A stretch of DNA of 64,000 bases, from the NCBI GenBank assembly GCA_902590355.1, contig CACIWI010000001.1, forward strand, positions 65,723 to 129,722, given 5' to 3'. This stretch comes from an uncultured Prochlorococcus sp. (GTDB lineage: Bacteria > Cyanobacteriota > Cyanobacteriia > PCC-6307 > Cyanobiaceae). Positions within the stretch are counted from its first letter, which is position 1. Each line of letters opens with the position of its first letter. The translations under genes and the position numbers were made by a program. This document shows, piece after piece, positions 26,870 through 38,669 of this stretch. The notes under the pieces are model-generated. The model saw only the letters and a program-made list of their open reading frames with translations, had not been told where the DNA came from and searched no databases.

Positions 26870-28041
26870 TAAAATTTGTCAATACATATTTGAATAAGTT
26901 CTAAAAATTTATCTATTTCTGACTTATTGTTTATTGAACCTAAACTAACACGAATATTTGAATATAGTTCATCATCTTTTAAACCAATATTTTTAAGTAT
27001 TGAGCTAGGTTTCCCAGATGAGCTTGAACAAGCACTTCCACTACTTATTGCTATTCTATTTTTTGACATGAAATTAACAATCTTATATGCCCTTATAGGC
27101 TTAAAATGTTTATTTAATAATAGAAATGAAATATGATTGGGAAGCCTATGGTTAATACTTCCCGTAATCTTTATATGATTATTATCATTAATTTTTTGAA
27201 AAAAATAATTTTTAAGTTTATTAATATCATTAGAAGGAAATTCAGTTATGTAATCATATATTTTTATTTTTCCTTTAATGTTCTTTAATGATTCATACAT
27301 TCCTGCTATTAATGGCAAAGCTTGTGTGCCTTGTCTAATTGAAAATTCCTGAGTAAGTGAAATATCTTTATTTTTTAAAATTTGTCTAAACTTTTTTTTG
27401 GTTAAAAGTATACCGATACCTTTTGGACCTCCAAATTTATGAGCAGATAAACTTAAAAAATCACATTTAAGATCTTTCCAACTGAATATTCCATTACTTA
27501 ATATTTGAGTTCCATCTATATGTAGCATTAAATTTAATTCTTCACATTTGGAACCTATAAATTGAACAGGTTGTATTGTTCCAATTTCACTTTGTCCCCA
27601 AATAATTGATACAAGCTTAGTATCATTGGTTAAAATTTTATCGATATTAGCAATATCTAAAATTCCATCATTATTTACCTTCCATTCGTAAATATCCCAA
27701 TTTTGTTTTCTTAGTTTATTAGCACAAATATTTGTTGCCTGATGTTCAATATTTGAAATTACAACTCTACCATTTTTAAAGTTTTCATAAATATTATTAA
27801 ATACAATATTTGTTGATTCCGAAGAACCAGATGTAAAAATTATATCCTCTGGATCTGCTTCAAATATATAAGCAATTTTAGATCTAATTTTTTCAAGATA
27901 TGTAGAACATTTTATCCCTAGCTCATATGTAGATGAAGGGTTATGCCAATAATTCCTATAAGTTGAATTAATTATATTTAAAACATTCTCAGATAATGGA
28001 GTTGTGGATGCATTATCTAAATAGATAAATTTATTTTCCAT
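26869..28041 (-). CDS. Cysteine desulfurase (NifS/IscS-like)
   Basis: PLP enzyme that takes sulfur from cysteine for Fe-S clusters or thio-nucleosides. The 390 residues show YLDNASTTP at the start, the cofactor lysine Lys202 in LSAHKFGGPKG, and the persulfide-bearing Cys338 in SSGSACSSSSGKPS. The motif around Cys338 resembles group I (IscS/NifS) enzymes with a mobile loop. The gene overlaps dapF and the DUF1995 gene by one base on either side. Its sulfur acceptor cannot be read from the context. Confidence 0.92.
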   Translation of the reverse strand: MENKFIYLDNASTTPLSENVLNIINSTYRNYWHNPSSTYELGIKCSTYLEKIRSKIAYIFEADPEDIIFTSGSSESTNIVFNNIYENFKNGRVVISNIEHQATNICANKLRKQNWDIYEWKVNNDGILDIANIDKILTNDTKLVSIIWGQSEIGTIQPVQFIGSKCEELNLMLHIDGTQILSNGIFSWKDLKCDFLSLSAHKFGGPKGIGILLTKKKFRQILKNKDISLTQEFSIRQGTQALPLIAGMYESLKNIKGKIKIYDYITEFPSNDINKLKNYFFQKINDNNHIKITGSINHRLPNHISFLLLNKHFKPIRAYKIVNFMSKNRIAISSGSACSSSSGKPSSILKNIGLKDDELYSNIRVSLGSINNKSEIDKFLELIQICIDKF

Positions 28042-28901
28042 TAATTTACTAATATTGATCCTGAGAAAACCTTTTTTGCATTACCGGTCATCATGACTTC
28101 ACAATCGTCATTTGACCAATCAATCTTGAGATTACCCCCTGGTAAAGTTACTATGGTTTGTGAATTACAGAGGCCTAATTTATAAGCTGCTACATGGATA
28201 GCACAGGCACCTGTTCCACAGGCTAGTGTTGGTCCTGCTCCCCTTTCCCATACTTTTACTTTGATATTACCTCTATTTAAGATTTGACAAAAATGCACAT
28301 TAGTTTTTTCAGGAAATAATTCATTTTTTTCAAATATAGGACCAAGTCTGGAAAGAACAATTGATCCTATGTCTTTTACAAAGAATATTAAATGAGGATT
28401 TCCCATCCCTACGGCATAACCTATATTATTAAAATTTTTCTCAATAAATTCGTGTGAAGGAATTGAATTGATTTTTTTTTCTATTGTTGTTGGAATATTT
28501 TGACTTTCTAAAATTGGAACTCCCATTTTTACTGTAATTTCATCCTTTATATATTTTGCAATTTTTAAACCTGCTTTAGTCTCAATTTTATATTCTATAT
28601 TTTTATTATTCATTGAATCATTTACATGGAGATACTCAACTAAACACCTAATTCCGTTTCCACACATTTGTGCTTCAGAACCGTCAGAATTAAAGATTAT
28701 CATTTTTGCATAATTATCTTCATTAGGTTCTTCTATAAAAATCACACCATCTGCTCCTATACCAAATTGCCTATTGCAAATTTGTTTTATATCAAATATT
28801 TTATTTGTCTTGTAATTTTTATATAAATCATTTCCTCTAGAATCAATTACTACAAAATCATTTCCGTTACCTTGATATTTTTCAAAAGCTATATTTTTCA
28901 T
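28041..28901 (-). CDS. dapF: Diaminopimelate epimerase
   Basis: Converts LL- to meso-diaminopimelate for lysine and peptidoglycan. At 286 residues it has the standard length. The two catalytic cysteines are Cys80 (QMCGNGIRC) and Cys228 (LACGTGACA). The substrate motif GNGNDFVVID is at 11-20. It is first in a four-gene minus-strand run with a cysteine desulfurase, DUF1995 and dacB, and is divergent from leuS across 107 bp. Confidence 0.98.
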   Translation of the reverse strand: MKNIAFEKYQGNGNDFVVIDSRGNDLYKNYKTNKIFDIKQICNRQFGIGADGVIFIEEPNEDNYAKMIIFNSDGSEAQMCGNGIRCLVEYLHVNDSMNNKNIEYKIETKAGLKIAKYIKDEITVKMGVPILESQNIPTTIEKKINSIPSHEFIEKNFNNIGYAVGMGNPHLIFFVKDIGSIVLSRLGPIFEKNELFPEKTNVHFCQILNRGNIKVKVWERGAGPTLACGTGACAIHVAAYKLGLCNSQTIVTLPGGNLKIDWSNDDCEVMMTGNAKKVFSGSILVN

Positions 28902-29008
28902 TTGTAGATAATATATTTTAAATTTTAATTATAATTTATTCCTTTTAACAATCTATTTCTATTTTATACAATGGATATTAAAATAATAATTTAACAAATA
29001 AAAATTAA

Positions 29009-31579
29009 GTGATTTCTCCCGATAAACAATATGAGACTGATACCAATTTATATAATCCATCTGAAATTGAAAAAAAATGGCAGTCAATATGGACAGAAAA
29101 CAATTTATACAAAACCGATGAATTAACTGAGAATTGCGATAAATTTTATGCCTTATCAATGTTTCCCTACCCTTCAGGTAATCTCCATATGGGACATGTT
29201 AGGAATTATGTTATTACAGACTTAATAGCTCGGTTCCAAAGGTTTAAGGGCAAATCTGTTTTACATCCAATGGGTTGGGACGCTTTTGGTCTGCCTGCTG
29301 AGAATGCAGCGATTGAAAGAGGAATTAGTCCAAGTATCTGGACTAAACAAAATATATCTCATATGAAGTCACAATTAAAGCTTTTGGGACTATCAGTTGA
29401 TTGGGATAGAGAATTTGCAACTTGTGATGAAAATTACTATGTTTGGACACAATATCTATTTTTAGAGTTATACAAGGCAGGTCTTGTATATCAAAAGGAA
29501 TCAGAAGTTAATTGGGATCCTATAGATAATACAGTTTTAGCGAATGAACAAGTTGACTCAGAGGGTAAATCTTGGAGATCTGGTGCACTAGTTGAAAAAA
29601 AATTATTAAAGCAATGGTTTTTAAGGATTACTAATTATGCGGATGAGTTATTGAACGATTTAGAAAAATTAGATAACTGGCCAGAAAGAGTGAAAATAAT
29701 GCAAGATAATTGGATTGGAAAGTCAATTGGTACAAATATTAATTTCAATATCAATACCAATACAGAAAACAAAATAACTGTATTTACAACAAGGCCAGAT
29801 ACATTATTTGGAGTTACATATTTAGCAATTTCTGTTAATCATTCATTAATTAAAAATATTTCTGATCAAGAAACCATACAAGATATAGAAAATCTTAAAC
29901 AATATTTGAAAAATAATAAAAATAATGAACTTGAAAAAATTGGAATAAAAACTACCTTAATAGGAATAAATCCAGTTAATTCTGAACATATTCCTATTTG
30001 GGTGGCAAGTTATGTTCTCGATGAATACGGTACAGGCGCTGTTATGGGTGTGCCTGCTCATGATCTAAGAGATTTTGAATTTGCTAAGAAAAATAATATT
30101 GATATTAAACAGGTAATAATAAAGGATAAAAGTCAACAGACTAAAGAGCTTGATGAAGCTTATGTGGATAATGGATATCTTATTAATTCAAATCAATACA
30201 ATGGTATATCAAATACTATTGCTAAATTAAAAATTTCAGAGGAGGGCGTAAATAATGGATGGGCCAAAAATAAGATTCAATATCGTTTAAGAGATTGGTT
30301 AATATCTAGACAAAGATATTGGGGATGTCCGATTCCTATCGTTAATTGCAAAAAATGTGGATCTGTTCCTTTAAACCAATCGGAATTACCTGTTGCATTA
30401 CCAAAAGATATAGATATATCAGCTAACAAAATTAATGCTTTAGGTGATAATAATAATTGGATAAATACAACATGTCCAAAATGTGGAATAGCGGCAAAAA
30501 AAGAAACTGATACTATGGACACTTTTATGTGTTCATCATGGTATTTTTTAAGATATCCATCTTCAAAATGCTCAAACAAGCCATTTGAAAAGATTGAAAT
30601 TAATAAGTGGTTACCTGTAGATCAATATGTTGGAGGAGTAGAGCATGCAATATTGCATTTGTTATATGCAAGATTTTTCACTAAGGCTTTGCGGGATAAT
30701 GACCTATTTGAAATTGATGAACCATTTAAAAAACTATTAACGCAAGGAATGGTTCAGGCCGCAGCCTATAAAAACAATAAAACGGGTAAATATGTTTCTC
30801 CTTCCGATATTACTGACTTATCAAATCCTACAGATCCAATTGACAATACCAAACTCGAAGTTCTTTTCGAAAAGATGTCGAAGTCAAAATATAATGGAAT
30901 AGACCCTGAATCAGTAATTAAAAAATATGGAGCAGACACAGCAAGAATGTTTATATTATTCAAAGCACCACCAGAAAAAGATTTGGAATGGGGAGATACA
31001 GATGTTGAAGGACAATTTAGATTTTTAAGCAGGATTTGGAAGCTTTATATAAATTGTGCAAAAGATATAAATAGTAAATCTAATTCCTATCCAGATAAAG
31101 AAAAAAGTTTAACAAAGTCAATGAATATAGCAATAAAAGAAATATCAAATGACATATTAAATAACCAATTTAATACTGCGATTTCAGAACTAATGAAGTT
31201 TTATAATTCATTATCAAATTCCATTAATGACGTAAACAATAATTTAAAAATTGATGCTTTAAAAACATTTTGTATTTTGTTGGCTCCATTTGCACCTCAT
31301 ATTGCAGAAGAAATATGGCATCTTATAGGCTTTAAAAAATCTGTGCATTTAGAACACTGGCCTTCGTTTAATGCAGAAGCACTAAAGGAAGATTCATATG
31401 AACTAGTAATACAAGTGAATGGAAAAGTTAGAGACAAAGTAAATATTAATAATGATATGAGTGAAGATCAAATTAAAGAATTAACTCTTAAAAGACCTAA
31501 CATATTAAAATGGACTCAAGATAAGGAAATAAGAAAAATAATTATTGTTAAAGGAAAAATTATGAATATTGTTATTTAA
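29009..31579 (+). CDS. leuS: Leucyl-tRNA synthetase
   Basis: Class I enzyme charging tRNA-Leu, with an editing domain. The 856 residues carry the HIGH-type motif HMGH in [13 protein letters not shown] and the KMSKS loop ([14 protein letters not shown]), plus CP1 editing signatures ([27 protein letters not shown]). A zinc-type cluster lies in CKKCGSVP and CPKCG. The start is GTG at 29009; no in-frame ATG precedes the conserved N-terminus. Its stop overlaps pgi by 4 bp. Confidence 0.98.
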   Translation: MISPDKQYETDTNLYNPSEIEKKWQSIWTENNLYKTDELTENCDKFYALSMFPYPSGNLHMGHVRNYVITDLIARFQRFKGKSVLHPMGWDAFGLPAENAAIERGISPSIWTKQNISHMKSQLKLLGLSVDWDREFATCDENYYVWTQYLFLELYKAGLVYQKESEVNWDPIDNTVLANEQVDSEGKSWRSGALVEKKLLKQWFLRITNYADELLNDLEKLDNWPERVKIMQDNWIGKSIGTNINFNINTNTENKITVFTTRPDTLFGVTYLAISVNHSLIKNISDQETIQDIENLKQYLKNNKNNELEKIGIKTTLIGINPVNSEHIPIWVASYVLDEYGTGAVMGVPAHDLRDFEFAKKNNIDIKQVIIKDKSQQTKELDEAYVDNGYLINSNQYNGISNTIAKLKISEEGVNNGWAKNKIQYRLRDWLISRQRYWGCPIPIVNCKKCGSVPLNQSELPVALPKDIDISANKINALGDNNNWINTTCPKCGIAAKKETDTMDTFMCSSWYFLRYPSSKCSNKPFEKIEINKWLPVDQYVGGVEHAILHLLYARFFTKALRDNDLFEIDEPFKKLLTQGMVQAAAYKNNKTGKYVSPSDITDLSNPTDPIDNTKLEVLFEKMSKSKYNGIDPESVIKKYGADTARMFILFKAPPEKDLEWGDTDVEGQFRFLSRIWKLYINCAKDINSKSNSYPDKEKSLTKSMNIAIKEISNDILNNQFNTAISELMKFYNSLSNSINDVNNNLKIDALKTFCILLAPFAPHIAEEIWHLIGFKKSVHLEHWPSFNAEALKEDSYELVIQVNGKVRDKVNINNDMSEDQIKELTLKRPNILKWTQDKEIRKIIIVKGKIMNIVI

Positions 31580-33159
31580 GAATTGATTTTTTGAATAACT
31601 AATGAATTTGGATTTGACCAATCGCCCTTAACTAAATAATTATCATTACCGAAACACATTTCACGGAGAATAAAAAATATAGGTTCACTAACTGAATTAT
31701 CAAATAATGATGTTATGTCATTTATAGAATATTCCCCACCTTTATCTAATATATTACTTACTTTTTGTTGATACTCAATAATATTAGCGGCTGCTTTCTT
31801 TCCAGCTTCAACTCCAGGTTGATCATATGCATTTATATTTACCAATTCAGCGTAGAAGGATACAGCCCTCTCAAATAAAGCGATTAAGGCACCTAGTGAA
31901 AAGCAATTTAACTTTTCTAGCGTAATAGTGATACTTTGTCTGTTTTCACTAGAGAGTGCTGATCTGGTTCCTTGCAAAAAACCAGAAAGATATTCTTTAG
32001 GATTCTCTTTCTCATCAAAAATATTAGTAGATGGAGAATCTAATAATTCAATAAAAATACAAAAGAAATTATCAATACCATCTCTCAGTTGTTGAACATA
32101 AGCATGTTGATCTGTAGATCCTTTATTACCAAAAACGGAAATACCTTGATTAACTACCTCACCATTCCTATTAAATTTCTTTCCTAATGATTCCATTACT
32201 AATTGCTGGAGATATTTACTAAATACCTGTAACCTATCTCTATAAGGTAATACGACCATATCTCTCTTTCCAACTCCATCGCCAGTTAAATACCATGCGG
32301 ATGATAATAGTGCTGCTGGATTATTTTTAAAATCACTTATACGTGTGGCTTCATCCATTAATGATGCACCTCTAATAAATTCAGATATGTTTTCATTAAT
32401 AAGAGCTAATGGAAGTAATCCCACAGAGCTTGTAATACTAGTTCTTCCTCCAACCCAATCTTGTAAATTGAATATTTTTAACCATTTTTCAGAAGTGGCT
32501 TTTTTAAATAACTTACTATCTTTCATAGTTATAGCTATAGCATTAGAATTCCATTCAAGAGAATTGTTTTCGCAGTGACTTTTAATAATTTCCATAGCAA
32601 TTCTAGGTTCAGGCGTGCCACCTGATTTGCTTACTACTACAAATAATGTTGTTGATAATTTTTCAGATAACTCTTCTAACTTTTCGCTAATTAAAAAAGG
32701 ATCAACATTATCGATATAAGAAAAATTTAAGCCTCTAGAACACTTTTGCAGGGACTCTGTAATAAGTAATGGACCTAATCCACTTCCACCAATTCCTATC
32801 CATAGAACATCAGTATACTGCTGATTGTTCTTATTCTTAATATCTCCATTTAAAACTTGTTTTCCAAATTCAGAGATTGCATTAATATCGGCACTAATCT
32901 CTTCTCCAATTTTTGAAGAGGGTGAAATTGATGGATTTCTAAGCCAATAATGTCCAACTTGTCTATTTTCATCAATATTTGAGATTGCACCATTTTCTAA
33001 TTCTTTTATTGAAGAAAATACATCTATAAATTTATCTTCTAAATTTTTTATCTCTTTACTTGTGAAATTAATTTTGCTTATGTCTAACCAAACATTTAAT
33101 TTTTTATCAAACCAAAGATAATTACAAAATTTATCCCAAGAGTTTAAATCTCCATTCAT
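31576..33159 (-). CDS. pgi: Glucose-6-phosphate isomerase
   Basis: Interconverts glucose-6-P and fructose-6-P in glycolysis, the oxidative pentose phosphate path and glycogen metabolism. The 527 residues include the signatures [28 protein letters not shown] and [15 protein letters not shown]. Length fits cyanobacterial Pgi (about 525-530). It is divergent from purN (182-bp spacer), in which I see no recognisable regulatory site, and convergent with leuS. Confidence 0.97.
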   Translation of the reverse strand: MNGDLNSWDKFCNYLWFDKKLNVWLDISKINFTSKEIKNLEDKFIDVFSSIKELENGAISNIDENRQVGHYWLRNPSISPSSKIGEEISADINAISEFGKQVLNGDIKNKNNQQYTDVLWIGIGGSGLGPLLITESLQKCSRGLNFSYIDNVDPFLISEKLEELSEKLSTTLFVVVSKSGGTPEPRIAMEIIKSHCENNSLEWNSNAIAITMKDSKLFKKATSEKWLKIFNLQDWVGGRTSITSSVGLLPLALINENISEFIRGASLMDEATRISDFKNNPAALLSSAWYLTGDGVGKRDMVVLPYRDRLQVFSKYLQQLVMESLGKKFNRNGEVVNQGISVFGNKGSTDQHAYVQQLRDGIDNFFCIFIELLDSPSTNIFDEKENPKEYLSGFLQGTRSALSSENRQSITITLEKLNCFSLGALIALFERAVSFYAELVNINAYDQPGVEAGKKAAANIIEYQQKVSNILDKGGEYSINDITSLFDNSVSEPIFFILREMCFGNDNYLVKGDWSNPNSLVIQKINS

Positions 33160-33341
33160 TTTATATATTTGTTTCTTTTATTTATTATTTAATTATATCT
33201 ATACGAATAGTACATAGATTTGAATCATTTAAATTTGTTTAAATTATTATCTTCAAATAAATATGTTTTTGAATATAAACAATTAAAATTGAGGTTTTTT
33301 TTTATTTCATATGAATTTATCATTAGATAAAATAAAAAAAT

Positions 33342-33995
33342 TTGGATAGATCATTTAATTACATAATTTCACCGGAGTTATCTGAATTTAGAAGATTTTC
33401 TCCAAAATTAAAAATAGGTGTACTTGCTTCTGGTGAAGGAACAAATTTTCAGGAATTAATTAATCTATCAGAAAAAGGAGAATTAGATATAGATATAAAA
33501 ATTCTAATAACTAACAAAGATGATGCAGGTTGTATAAAGAGAGCTGAAAGTAAAAATATACCTCACAAAATTATAAGAAGCAAAGACTTTCTGCAAAAAG
33601 AGGCATTTGAATTAGAAATTGTAAATACTTTAATTCATTACGATGTTGAACTTGTGGTGATGGCAGGCTGGATGAAGATTGTTACTCCATTTTTTATTAA
33701 TAAATTTAAGAATAAGATAATAAATATTCACCCTTCATTACTTCCAGCATATAAAGGTAGTTCTGCGATAAAGGACTCTATATTAAATGGTTCAAAAATA
33801 ACTGGTTGTTCTGTACATTTTGTTGAAGAGGAGGTAGATAGTGGTTCTTTGATAATGCAAGCTGCATTGTCAATTAGAGATGATGATGATATTGATAAAC
33901 TTGCCAAGAGAATACATGTTCTTGAGCATCTAATTTTACCTCACTCAATTTCTCATGCTGGTTTTTTGATAAGAAGTAATTTTACGGAAAATTAA
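33342..33995 (+). CDS. purN: Phosphoribosylglycinamide formyltransferase
   Basis: Third step of purine synthesis, adding a formyl group from 10-formyl-THF to GAR. The conserved core is present: KIGVLASGEGTNFQEL, VVMAGWMKI, NIHPSLLPAYKG and GCSVHFV with the metal-free HxxD-type site. The listed start is TTG at 33342; the conserved part begins about 21 residues later. A 12-codon ATG frame (33311-33349) overlaps it in another register. The last 14 bp overlap convergent argC. Confidence 0.94.
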   Translation: MDRSFNYIISPELSEFRRFSPKLKIGVLASGEGTNFQELINLSEKGELDIDIKILITNKDDAGCIKRAESKNIPHKIIRSKDFLQKEAFELEIVNTLIHYDVELVVMAGWMKIVTPFFINKFKNKIINIHPSLLPAYKGSSAIKDSILNGSKITGCSVHFVEEEVDSGSLIMQAALSIRDDDDIDKLAKRIHVLEHLILPHSISHAGFLIRSNFTEN

Positions 33996-35037
33996 TAATT
34001 AATTCAAGACCATCATCCATTGAAAATCCACTCATAATATTTAAATTTTGAATTGCTTGCCCAGTCTGTCCTTTTAATAAATTATCAATTACAGATAAAA
34101 TAATAATCCTTCCATTACGATTATCGACTTTAACAGAAAGAAAAATTTTATTTGTGTTTTTCACCCATTTTGTTGATGGGAATGTATCTACAGGTAAGAC
34201 TTGTATATTTTTGAAATTTCTATAATAATTATCCAAAAGAATTCTGCAATCATCAGAAGTTAATCCTGGATCTCTTAATCTCCCATATATAGTCGAATGC
34301 ATACCCCTTGCGATTGGAACCAAATGAGGAGTAAAAAGCAGTTCAATTTTATTTCCAGAAATTAAAGATGCCACTTGCTCGATTTCTGAGGTATGTCTAT
34401 GGTTTATCAATCCATATGCTGAAAGCCCTTCTCCACATTCTGACAAGAGAAGCTTTTGGTTTGGCTCTCGACCACCTCCAGAGGTTCCGCTTTTAGAATC
34501 AATTACTATGCCTTCATTTTCGATAATTCCTTGAGCTAGATAAGGAGCTAGTGGAATAAGAGCAGATGTTGGATAACATCCTGGACATGCAATTAATCTT
34601 CCTTTTGAAATGGCTTCTTTATTTATTTCAGGAAGACCGTAGACCGCTTCCTTACATAAATCATCATCATTCCTTTTATAAATAGCATCTTCTTTGGTAT
34701 ATACTTTTTTCCATTCATCTAAAGACTTATATCTATAATCAGCAGATAAATCAATAACTTTAAGTCCTCTATCTAATAATTTCCTTGTCAATATTGAAGA
34801 AAGTCCATTTGGTAAGCAAAGCAAAGCAACATCTGCATTTTTTGAAATATTATCAACTGAAATTTCTTCTATATAAGGATCATTATCTAGATAAATAAAA
34901 GGGAAATTATCATTCCACTTTAATCCAGATGTTTTATTACCTCCTAGAAATGAAATTTTGTAGTTTTTATTTTTCTTTAAAAGATTTACCGCTTGAATAC
35001 CGCCGTACCCAGTAGCACCTACTATTGCAACATTCAT
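33982..35037 (-). CDS. argC: N-acetyl-gamma-glutamyl-phosphate reductase
   Basis: NADPH-dependent third step of arginine synthesis. The 351 residues start MNVAIVGATGYGGIQAVNLL (dinucleotide fold), with catalytic Cys154 in ACPGCYPTSAL and a conserved HRHTSEIEQ. Length is typical. It is divergent from ribBA over about 88 bp, and convergent with purN. No ARG-box was recognised upstream. Confidence 0.97.
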   Translation of the reverse strand: MNVAIVGATGYGGIQAVNLLKKNKNYKISFLGGNKTSGLKWNDNFPFIYLDNDPYIEEISVDNISKNADVALLCLPNGLSSILTRKLLDRGLKVIDLSADYRYKSLDEWKKVYTKEDAIYKRNDDDLCKEAVYGLPEINKEAISKGRLIACPGCYPTSALIPLAPYLAQGIIENEGIVIDSKSGTSGGGREPNQKLLLSECGEGLSAYGLINHRHTSEIEQVASLISGNKIELLFTPHLVPIARGMHSTIYGRLRDPGLTSDDCRILLDNYYRNFKNIQVLPVDTFPSTKWVKNTNKIFLSVKVDNRNGRIIILSVIDNLLKGQTGQAIQNLNIMSGFSMDDGLELIINFP

Positions 35038-35125
35038 TTCTTTGAATTGGCAGACTTTGAGATAGGATTATAAAGTGTTGAATTTAAGGTAACTAAAACA
35101 CTATTTTTCTATATTGATAGGAATA

Positions 35126-36850
35126 ATGAAAGAAACAAGTCCCAAATCAAATAATGGAACAATTTTGGATATAAATGAGTCTTTTAAAATTGAATTTGAT
35201 CCTATCAGCGACGCCTTGGCAGCGATAAGGAATGGTGAATGCATAATTGTTGTAGATGATGAACGAAGAGAAAATGAAGGAGATTTAATTTGTGCGGCTC
35301 AGTTTGCTACTCCTCAGCAAATTAATTTTATGGCTACTGAGGGACGAGGTCTTATATGCCTAGCGATGCAAGGTGAAAAACTCGACTCTTTAGATTTACC
35401 ATTAATGGTAGACAGAAATACAGATGAAAATCAAACAGCTTTTACGATATCAATTGATGCTGGACCTGAGAATAACGTTTCTACTGGAATTTCAGCTGAA
35501 GACAGGGCAAAGACAATTCAAGTTGCTATAAACCCAAATACAAAACCTGAAGATTTAAGGAGGCCAGGACATATTTTTCCATTAAGAGCTAAAAAAGGAG
35601 GAGTTTTAAAAAGGGCAGGCCATACTGAAGCAGCAGTAGATATTGCTGCAATGTCAGGCCTTTATCCGGCTGGTGTGATTTGCGAAATACAAAATCCTGA
35701 TGGTTCTATGTCAAGACTTCCACAACTTAAAGAGTATGCAAAACAGTGGGGAATGAAATTAATTTCCATAGCTGATTTAATTAGTTATCGTTTTCAAACT
35801 GAGAGATTTGTATTTAGAAAATCTGATGCTGTACTTCCAAGTATTTTTGGTAATTTCAAAGCTTATGGATATGTTAATGAACTTGATGGTTCAGAGCACA
35901 TTGCATTAGTTAAACAAAAATCATCCAAATTAAGAGAACCTGTACTAGTTAGAATGCATTCAGAGTGCTTAACTGGCGATGCTTTTGGATCATTACGATG
36001 TGATTGTAGACCTCAGTTAGAGGCTGCATTATCAAGGATAGAAAGGGAGGAAGAAGGAGTTGTTGTTTACTTGAGACAAGAAGGTAGAGGTATAGGTCTT
36101 ATTAATAAATTAAAAGCTTATAGTTTACAGGATGGTGGATTAGACACTGTAGAAGCTAATGAAAAATTAGGTTTTCCAGCGGATCTAAGAAATTATGGAG
36201 TTGGAGCACAGATATTAACCGATCTTGGGATAAAAAAACTAAAATTACTTACAAACAACCCCAGAAAGATTGCTGGCTTAGGTGGTTATGGAATAGAGGT
36301 TATGGAGAGAGTTCCATTAGTGATTTGTCCAAATGATAATAATGCAGAATATTTGAGTGTAAAAAAAACGAAGTTAGGCCATATGATTGATGAAGATAAT
36401 ACTAATTCCAGGAATATCGATCCATTTATATCAATCTTTCTTGACGGAAAATATAAATCTATTGATCTAGTTCCAATAAAAAATAACGTTATTAAATTTT
36501 GTAGTAATAAGAACATTAATATTAAACTTGAAAGTACTCCAAGATTATTGGCTTTTTGGAATCGACCAAAATTAGTTTGGCGAATTTTGCATGATCAGAA
36601 TAGATCTGATTCCAACATTACTGATGAAGAAATAAAAAATATAGAATTATTTATTCAGTTTTTATCTAATTATGAAAATAGTACAAAGATTGGAATTATT
36701 GTTTCCAGAAACATAGAACAGGCATTACACCCAAAAAGTAGCATCAAATTAATCAATACTAAATTTACAATTAATAATGAAATCTTATATTCATCTACAA
36801 GAAAATTTAATCTAGATAAAGAGACATTTAGTATTGTTTTTGAAGGCTAA
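35126..36850 (+). CDS. ribBA: Bifunctional RibBA with long C-terminal extension
   Basis: Starts riboflavin synthesis by both routes: DHBP synthase from ribulose-5-P and GTP cyclohydrolase II. The DHBP synthase domain is about residues 15-220 ([20 protein letters not shown]). The GTPCH II domain is about 225-405, with zinc Cys in [12 protein letters not shown] and the arginine-rich [11 protein letters not shown]. About 170 more residues follow, with no fold I recognise. The ATG at 35126 is chosen; a TTG four codons earlier is possible. It ends 4 nt before convergent ppiB. Confidence 0.94.
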   Translation: MKETSPKSNNGTILDINESFKIEFDPISDALAAIRNGECIIVVDDERRENEGDLICAAQFATPQQINFMATEGRGLICLAMQGEKLDSLDLPLMVDRNTDENQTAFTISIDAGPENNVSTGISAEDRAKTIQVAINPNTKPEDLRRPGHIFPLRAKKGGVLKRAGHTEAAVDIAAMSGLYPAGVICEIQNPDGSMSRLPQLKEYAKQWGMKLISIADLISYRFQTERFVFRKSDAVLPSIFGNFKAYGYVNELDGSEHIALVKQKSSKLREPVLVRMHSECLTGDAFGSLRCDCRPQLEAALSRIEREEEGVVVYLRQEGRGIGLINKLKAYSLQDGGLDTVEANEKLGFPADLRNYGVGAQILTDLGIKKLKLLTNNPRKIAGLGGYGIEVMERVPLVICPNDNNAEYLSVKKTKLGHMIDEDNTNSRNIDPFISIFLDGKYKSIDLVPIKNNVIKFCSNKNINIKLESTPRLLAFWNRPKLVWRILHDQNRSDSNITDEEIKNIELFIQFLSNYENSTKIGIIVSRNIEQALHPKSSIKLINTKFTINNEILYSSTRKFNLDKETFSIVFEG

Positions 36851-36854
36851 ATTA

Positions 36855-37292
36855 CTATTTTAAAGTTGCTTTTAGGATTTTTGAACCATTAGTAAGCTTT
36901 AGAACTACATCCATATCATCAGTCTTACCAAAAACAGTATGAACTCCATCTAAATGGGGCTGAGGTTCATAAACTATGAAGAACTGGCTACCCCCTGTAT
37001 CCTTTCCTGCATGAGCCATAGAAAGTGATCCTTTTAAATGTTTATTGGAATTAATTTCACATTTAATATTATATCCAGGACCTCCGGTTCCAGGCATGCC
37101 AGATGCTCCGTTACGAGTATTAGGACATCCACCTTGAGCCATAAAGCCAGGAATAACTCTATGAAATGCTAAACCATCATAAAAACCATTACTAATCAAA
37201 TTCGTAAAGTTTTTAACTGTATTAGGTGCGTCTTCGGAGAAAAATTCAATATTAATGTTTCCAACTTCTGTTTCAAATAATGCAGTTGTCAT
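36855..37292 (-). CDS. Cyclophilin-type peptidyl-prolyl isomerase
   Basis: A 145-residue single-domain cyclophilin without a signal peptide, so probably cytosolic. The catalytic patch [13 protein letters not shown] and the later [15 protein letters not shown] are present. It is the last gene of the dnaK-dnaJ-DUF3110 run (36-nt gap), which is consistent with a role in protein folding. Gene naming among PpiB-like paralogs cannot be settled here. Confidence 0.94.
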   Translation of the reverse strand: MTTALFETEVGNINIEFFSEDAPNTVKNFTNLISNGFYDGLAFHRVIPGFMAQGGCPNTRNGASGMPGTGGPGYNIKCEINSNKHLKGSLSMAHAGKDTGGSQFFIVYEPQPHLDGVHTVFGKTDDMDVVLKLTNGSKILKATLK

Positions 37293-37328
37293 GTTTTATT
37301 TTTTTCTAATTAATTAGTATTTTAATAG

Positions 37329-37718
37329 CTAAAGTAACTTTTCAAGGTTTTCCTTAATGGTATTTATATCAATGTTATCTTTGTCGCTATTTTTGTCTTC
37401 CTCCCAATTTTCAACTTCTAGGTTTTTCTGGGGTGGAGATATTAGTAATCTATCTTCAGCTGTTTTAGGTACGAAATTTTTTTCTACTAATTTACATTCA
37501 TAATCTAATTTATTGCAGAAATCATTTATTTCTTCTATGTCGATCATTTCAACTGTTGGTAAAGGAAAATCTTGAGCTTCAAGTAGGCCACAATACCTTG
37601 TTGCATCGTCCTTATCTTCAAACATAAGAACAATCGTTCTTCCTTTAAGTTCTATTGAATGAATCCCTTCTTTATCTGTTCCTGAATTATATAAAAGAAC
37701 AAATACGTTCATAAGCAT
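37329..37718 (-). CDS. DUF3110 family protein
   Basis: A 129-residue protein with the DUF3110 pattern: NVFVLLYNSGTDKEGIHS, VLMFEDKDDATRYCGLLEA and FPLPTVEMIDIEEI. A low-complexity acidic tail follows (about 95-129). The function is unknown; I infer a link to protein quality control only because it sits 27 nt after dnaJ in the chaperone operon. Two start ATGs occur 6 nt apart (37718 and 37712). Confidence 0.88.
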   Translation of the reverse strand: MLMNVFVLLYNSGTDKEGIHSIELKGRTIVLMFEDKDDATRYCGLLEAQDFPLPTVEMIDIEEINDFCNKLDYECKLVEKNFVPKTAEDRLLISPPQKNLEVENWEEDKNSDKDNIDINTIKENLEKLL

Positions 37719-37745
37719 AAACTTTTCTAAATATATAATATTTGA

Positions 37746-38669
37746 TTAAGAATCAGAAAGTGATAATTCTTGTAATCTTGTATATAAAGCAATTTCTTCA
37801 TCATTAATATCAGCCGGTATCACTACCAGTATTTCAACATATTGATCACCAACATTGTCATCGAAAGTTAGACCTCTACCTTTAAGGCGTAACATTCTTC
37901 CAGTAGATGATTTTGGTGGAACTTGAAGTGTGACATTACCATCAAGGGTTGGGACCTCTACTGCACAACCAAGAAGAGCATCATGAGGAAATAGCTCTAA
38001 TTTATAAATAACTCTTAAACCATCAATCCTTAGACCACTTTCTGTTTGAACTTTTAACTGAAGATAATGATCTTTTCCTCCTCTTGCTATATTTTCAAGT
38101 CTTAATCGCCATCCATCTCCAGCGAAAGGGGGAGTATCAACTTCTACTACAGTTTCATCCTCTAGCTCTATTAAAATTGATGTTCCATTTAGAGCCTCAT
38201 CAGGGGTTAATTCAATAACTGTTTCAATATCTTGGTGAAGTTTAACTGGAGGTGGCTCTTCTGGAGAGGTTGTTGGGTATTGATAATTGTTAAATACTTC
38301 ATTATTTGTATTTATCGATTCATCATCAAATGGTTCATCATCATTTTCCTCGTAATTCTTTGCTGAGTATTCATATCCAAATAATGAATCAAGATAATCT
38401 TGAAAATCAGGAAACCCTGACTTGAAATTATTATCGATATCATCTTTGATATTTTCATCCGTACTATTTTTCCTTACATTAGGGTCACGTAGATACTCGT
38501 ATGCTTCGTTAATTAATTTAAATCTTTCTTCTGCATTAATATCATTTTTATTTAAATCTGGATGCCATTTTCTTGCTTCTCTTCGAAAGGCCTTTTTAAG
38601 TTCTTTATGATCGAAATCAGGGGATAAACCCAAAATCGACAAGTAGTCTTTTTTAGAGGAAGTAGTCAT
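37746..38669 (-). CDS. dnaJ: DnaJ-type co-chaperone (no zinc finger)
   Basis: J-protein partner of the upstream DnaK. From the chosen start (MTTSSKKDYL) it is 307 residues with an N-terminal J-domain (HPD at 36-38). An acidic, low-complexity linker (about 80-150) follows, then a C-terminal substrate-binding domain (GDGWRLRLENIARGG, GRMLRLKGRG). No Cys-rich zinc region is present, so it is like CbpA rather than canonical DnaJ. The frame is open 11 codons further upstream, but that part lacks similarity. The start overlaps dnaK by 17 bp. Confidence 0.92.
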   Translation of the reverse strand: MTTSSKKDYLSILGLSPDFDHKELKKAFRREARKWHPDLNKNDINAEERFKLINEAYEYLRDPNVRKNSTDENIKDDIDNNFKSGFPDFQDYLDSLFGYEYSAKNYEENDDEPFDDESINTNNEVFNNYQYPTTSPEEPPPVKLHQDIETVIELTPDEALNGTSILIELEDETVVEVDTPPFAGDGWRLRLENIARGGKDHYLQLKVQTESGLRIDGLRVIYKLELFPHDALLGCAVEVPTLDGNVTLQVPPKSSTGRMLRLKGRGLTFDDNVGDQYVEILVVIPADINDEEIALYTRLQELSLSDS

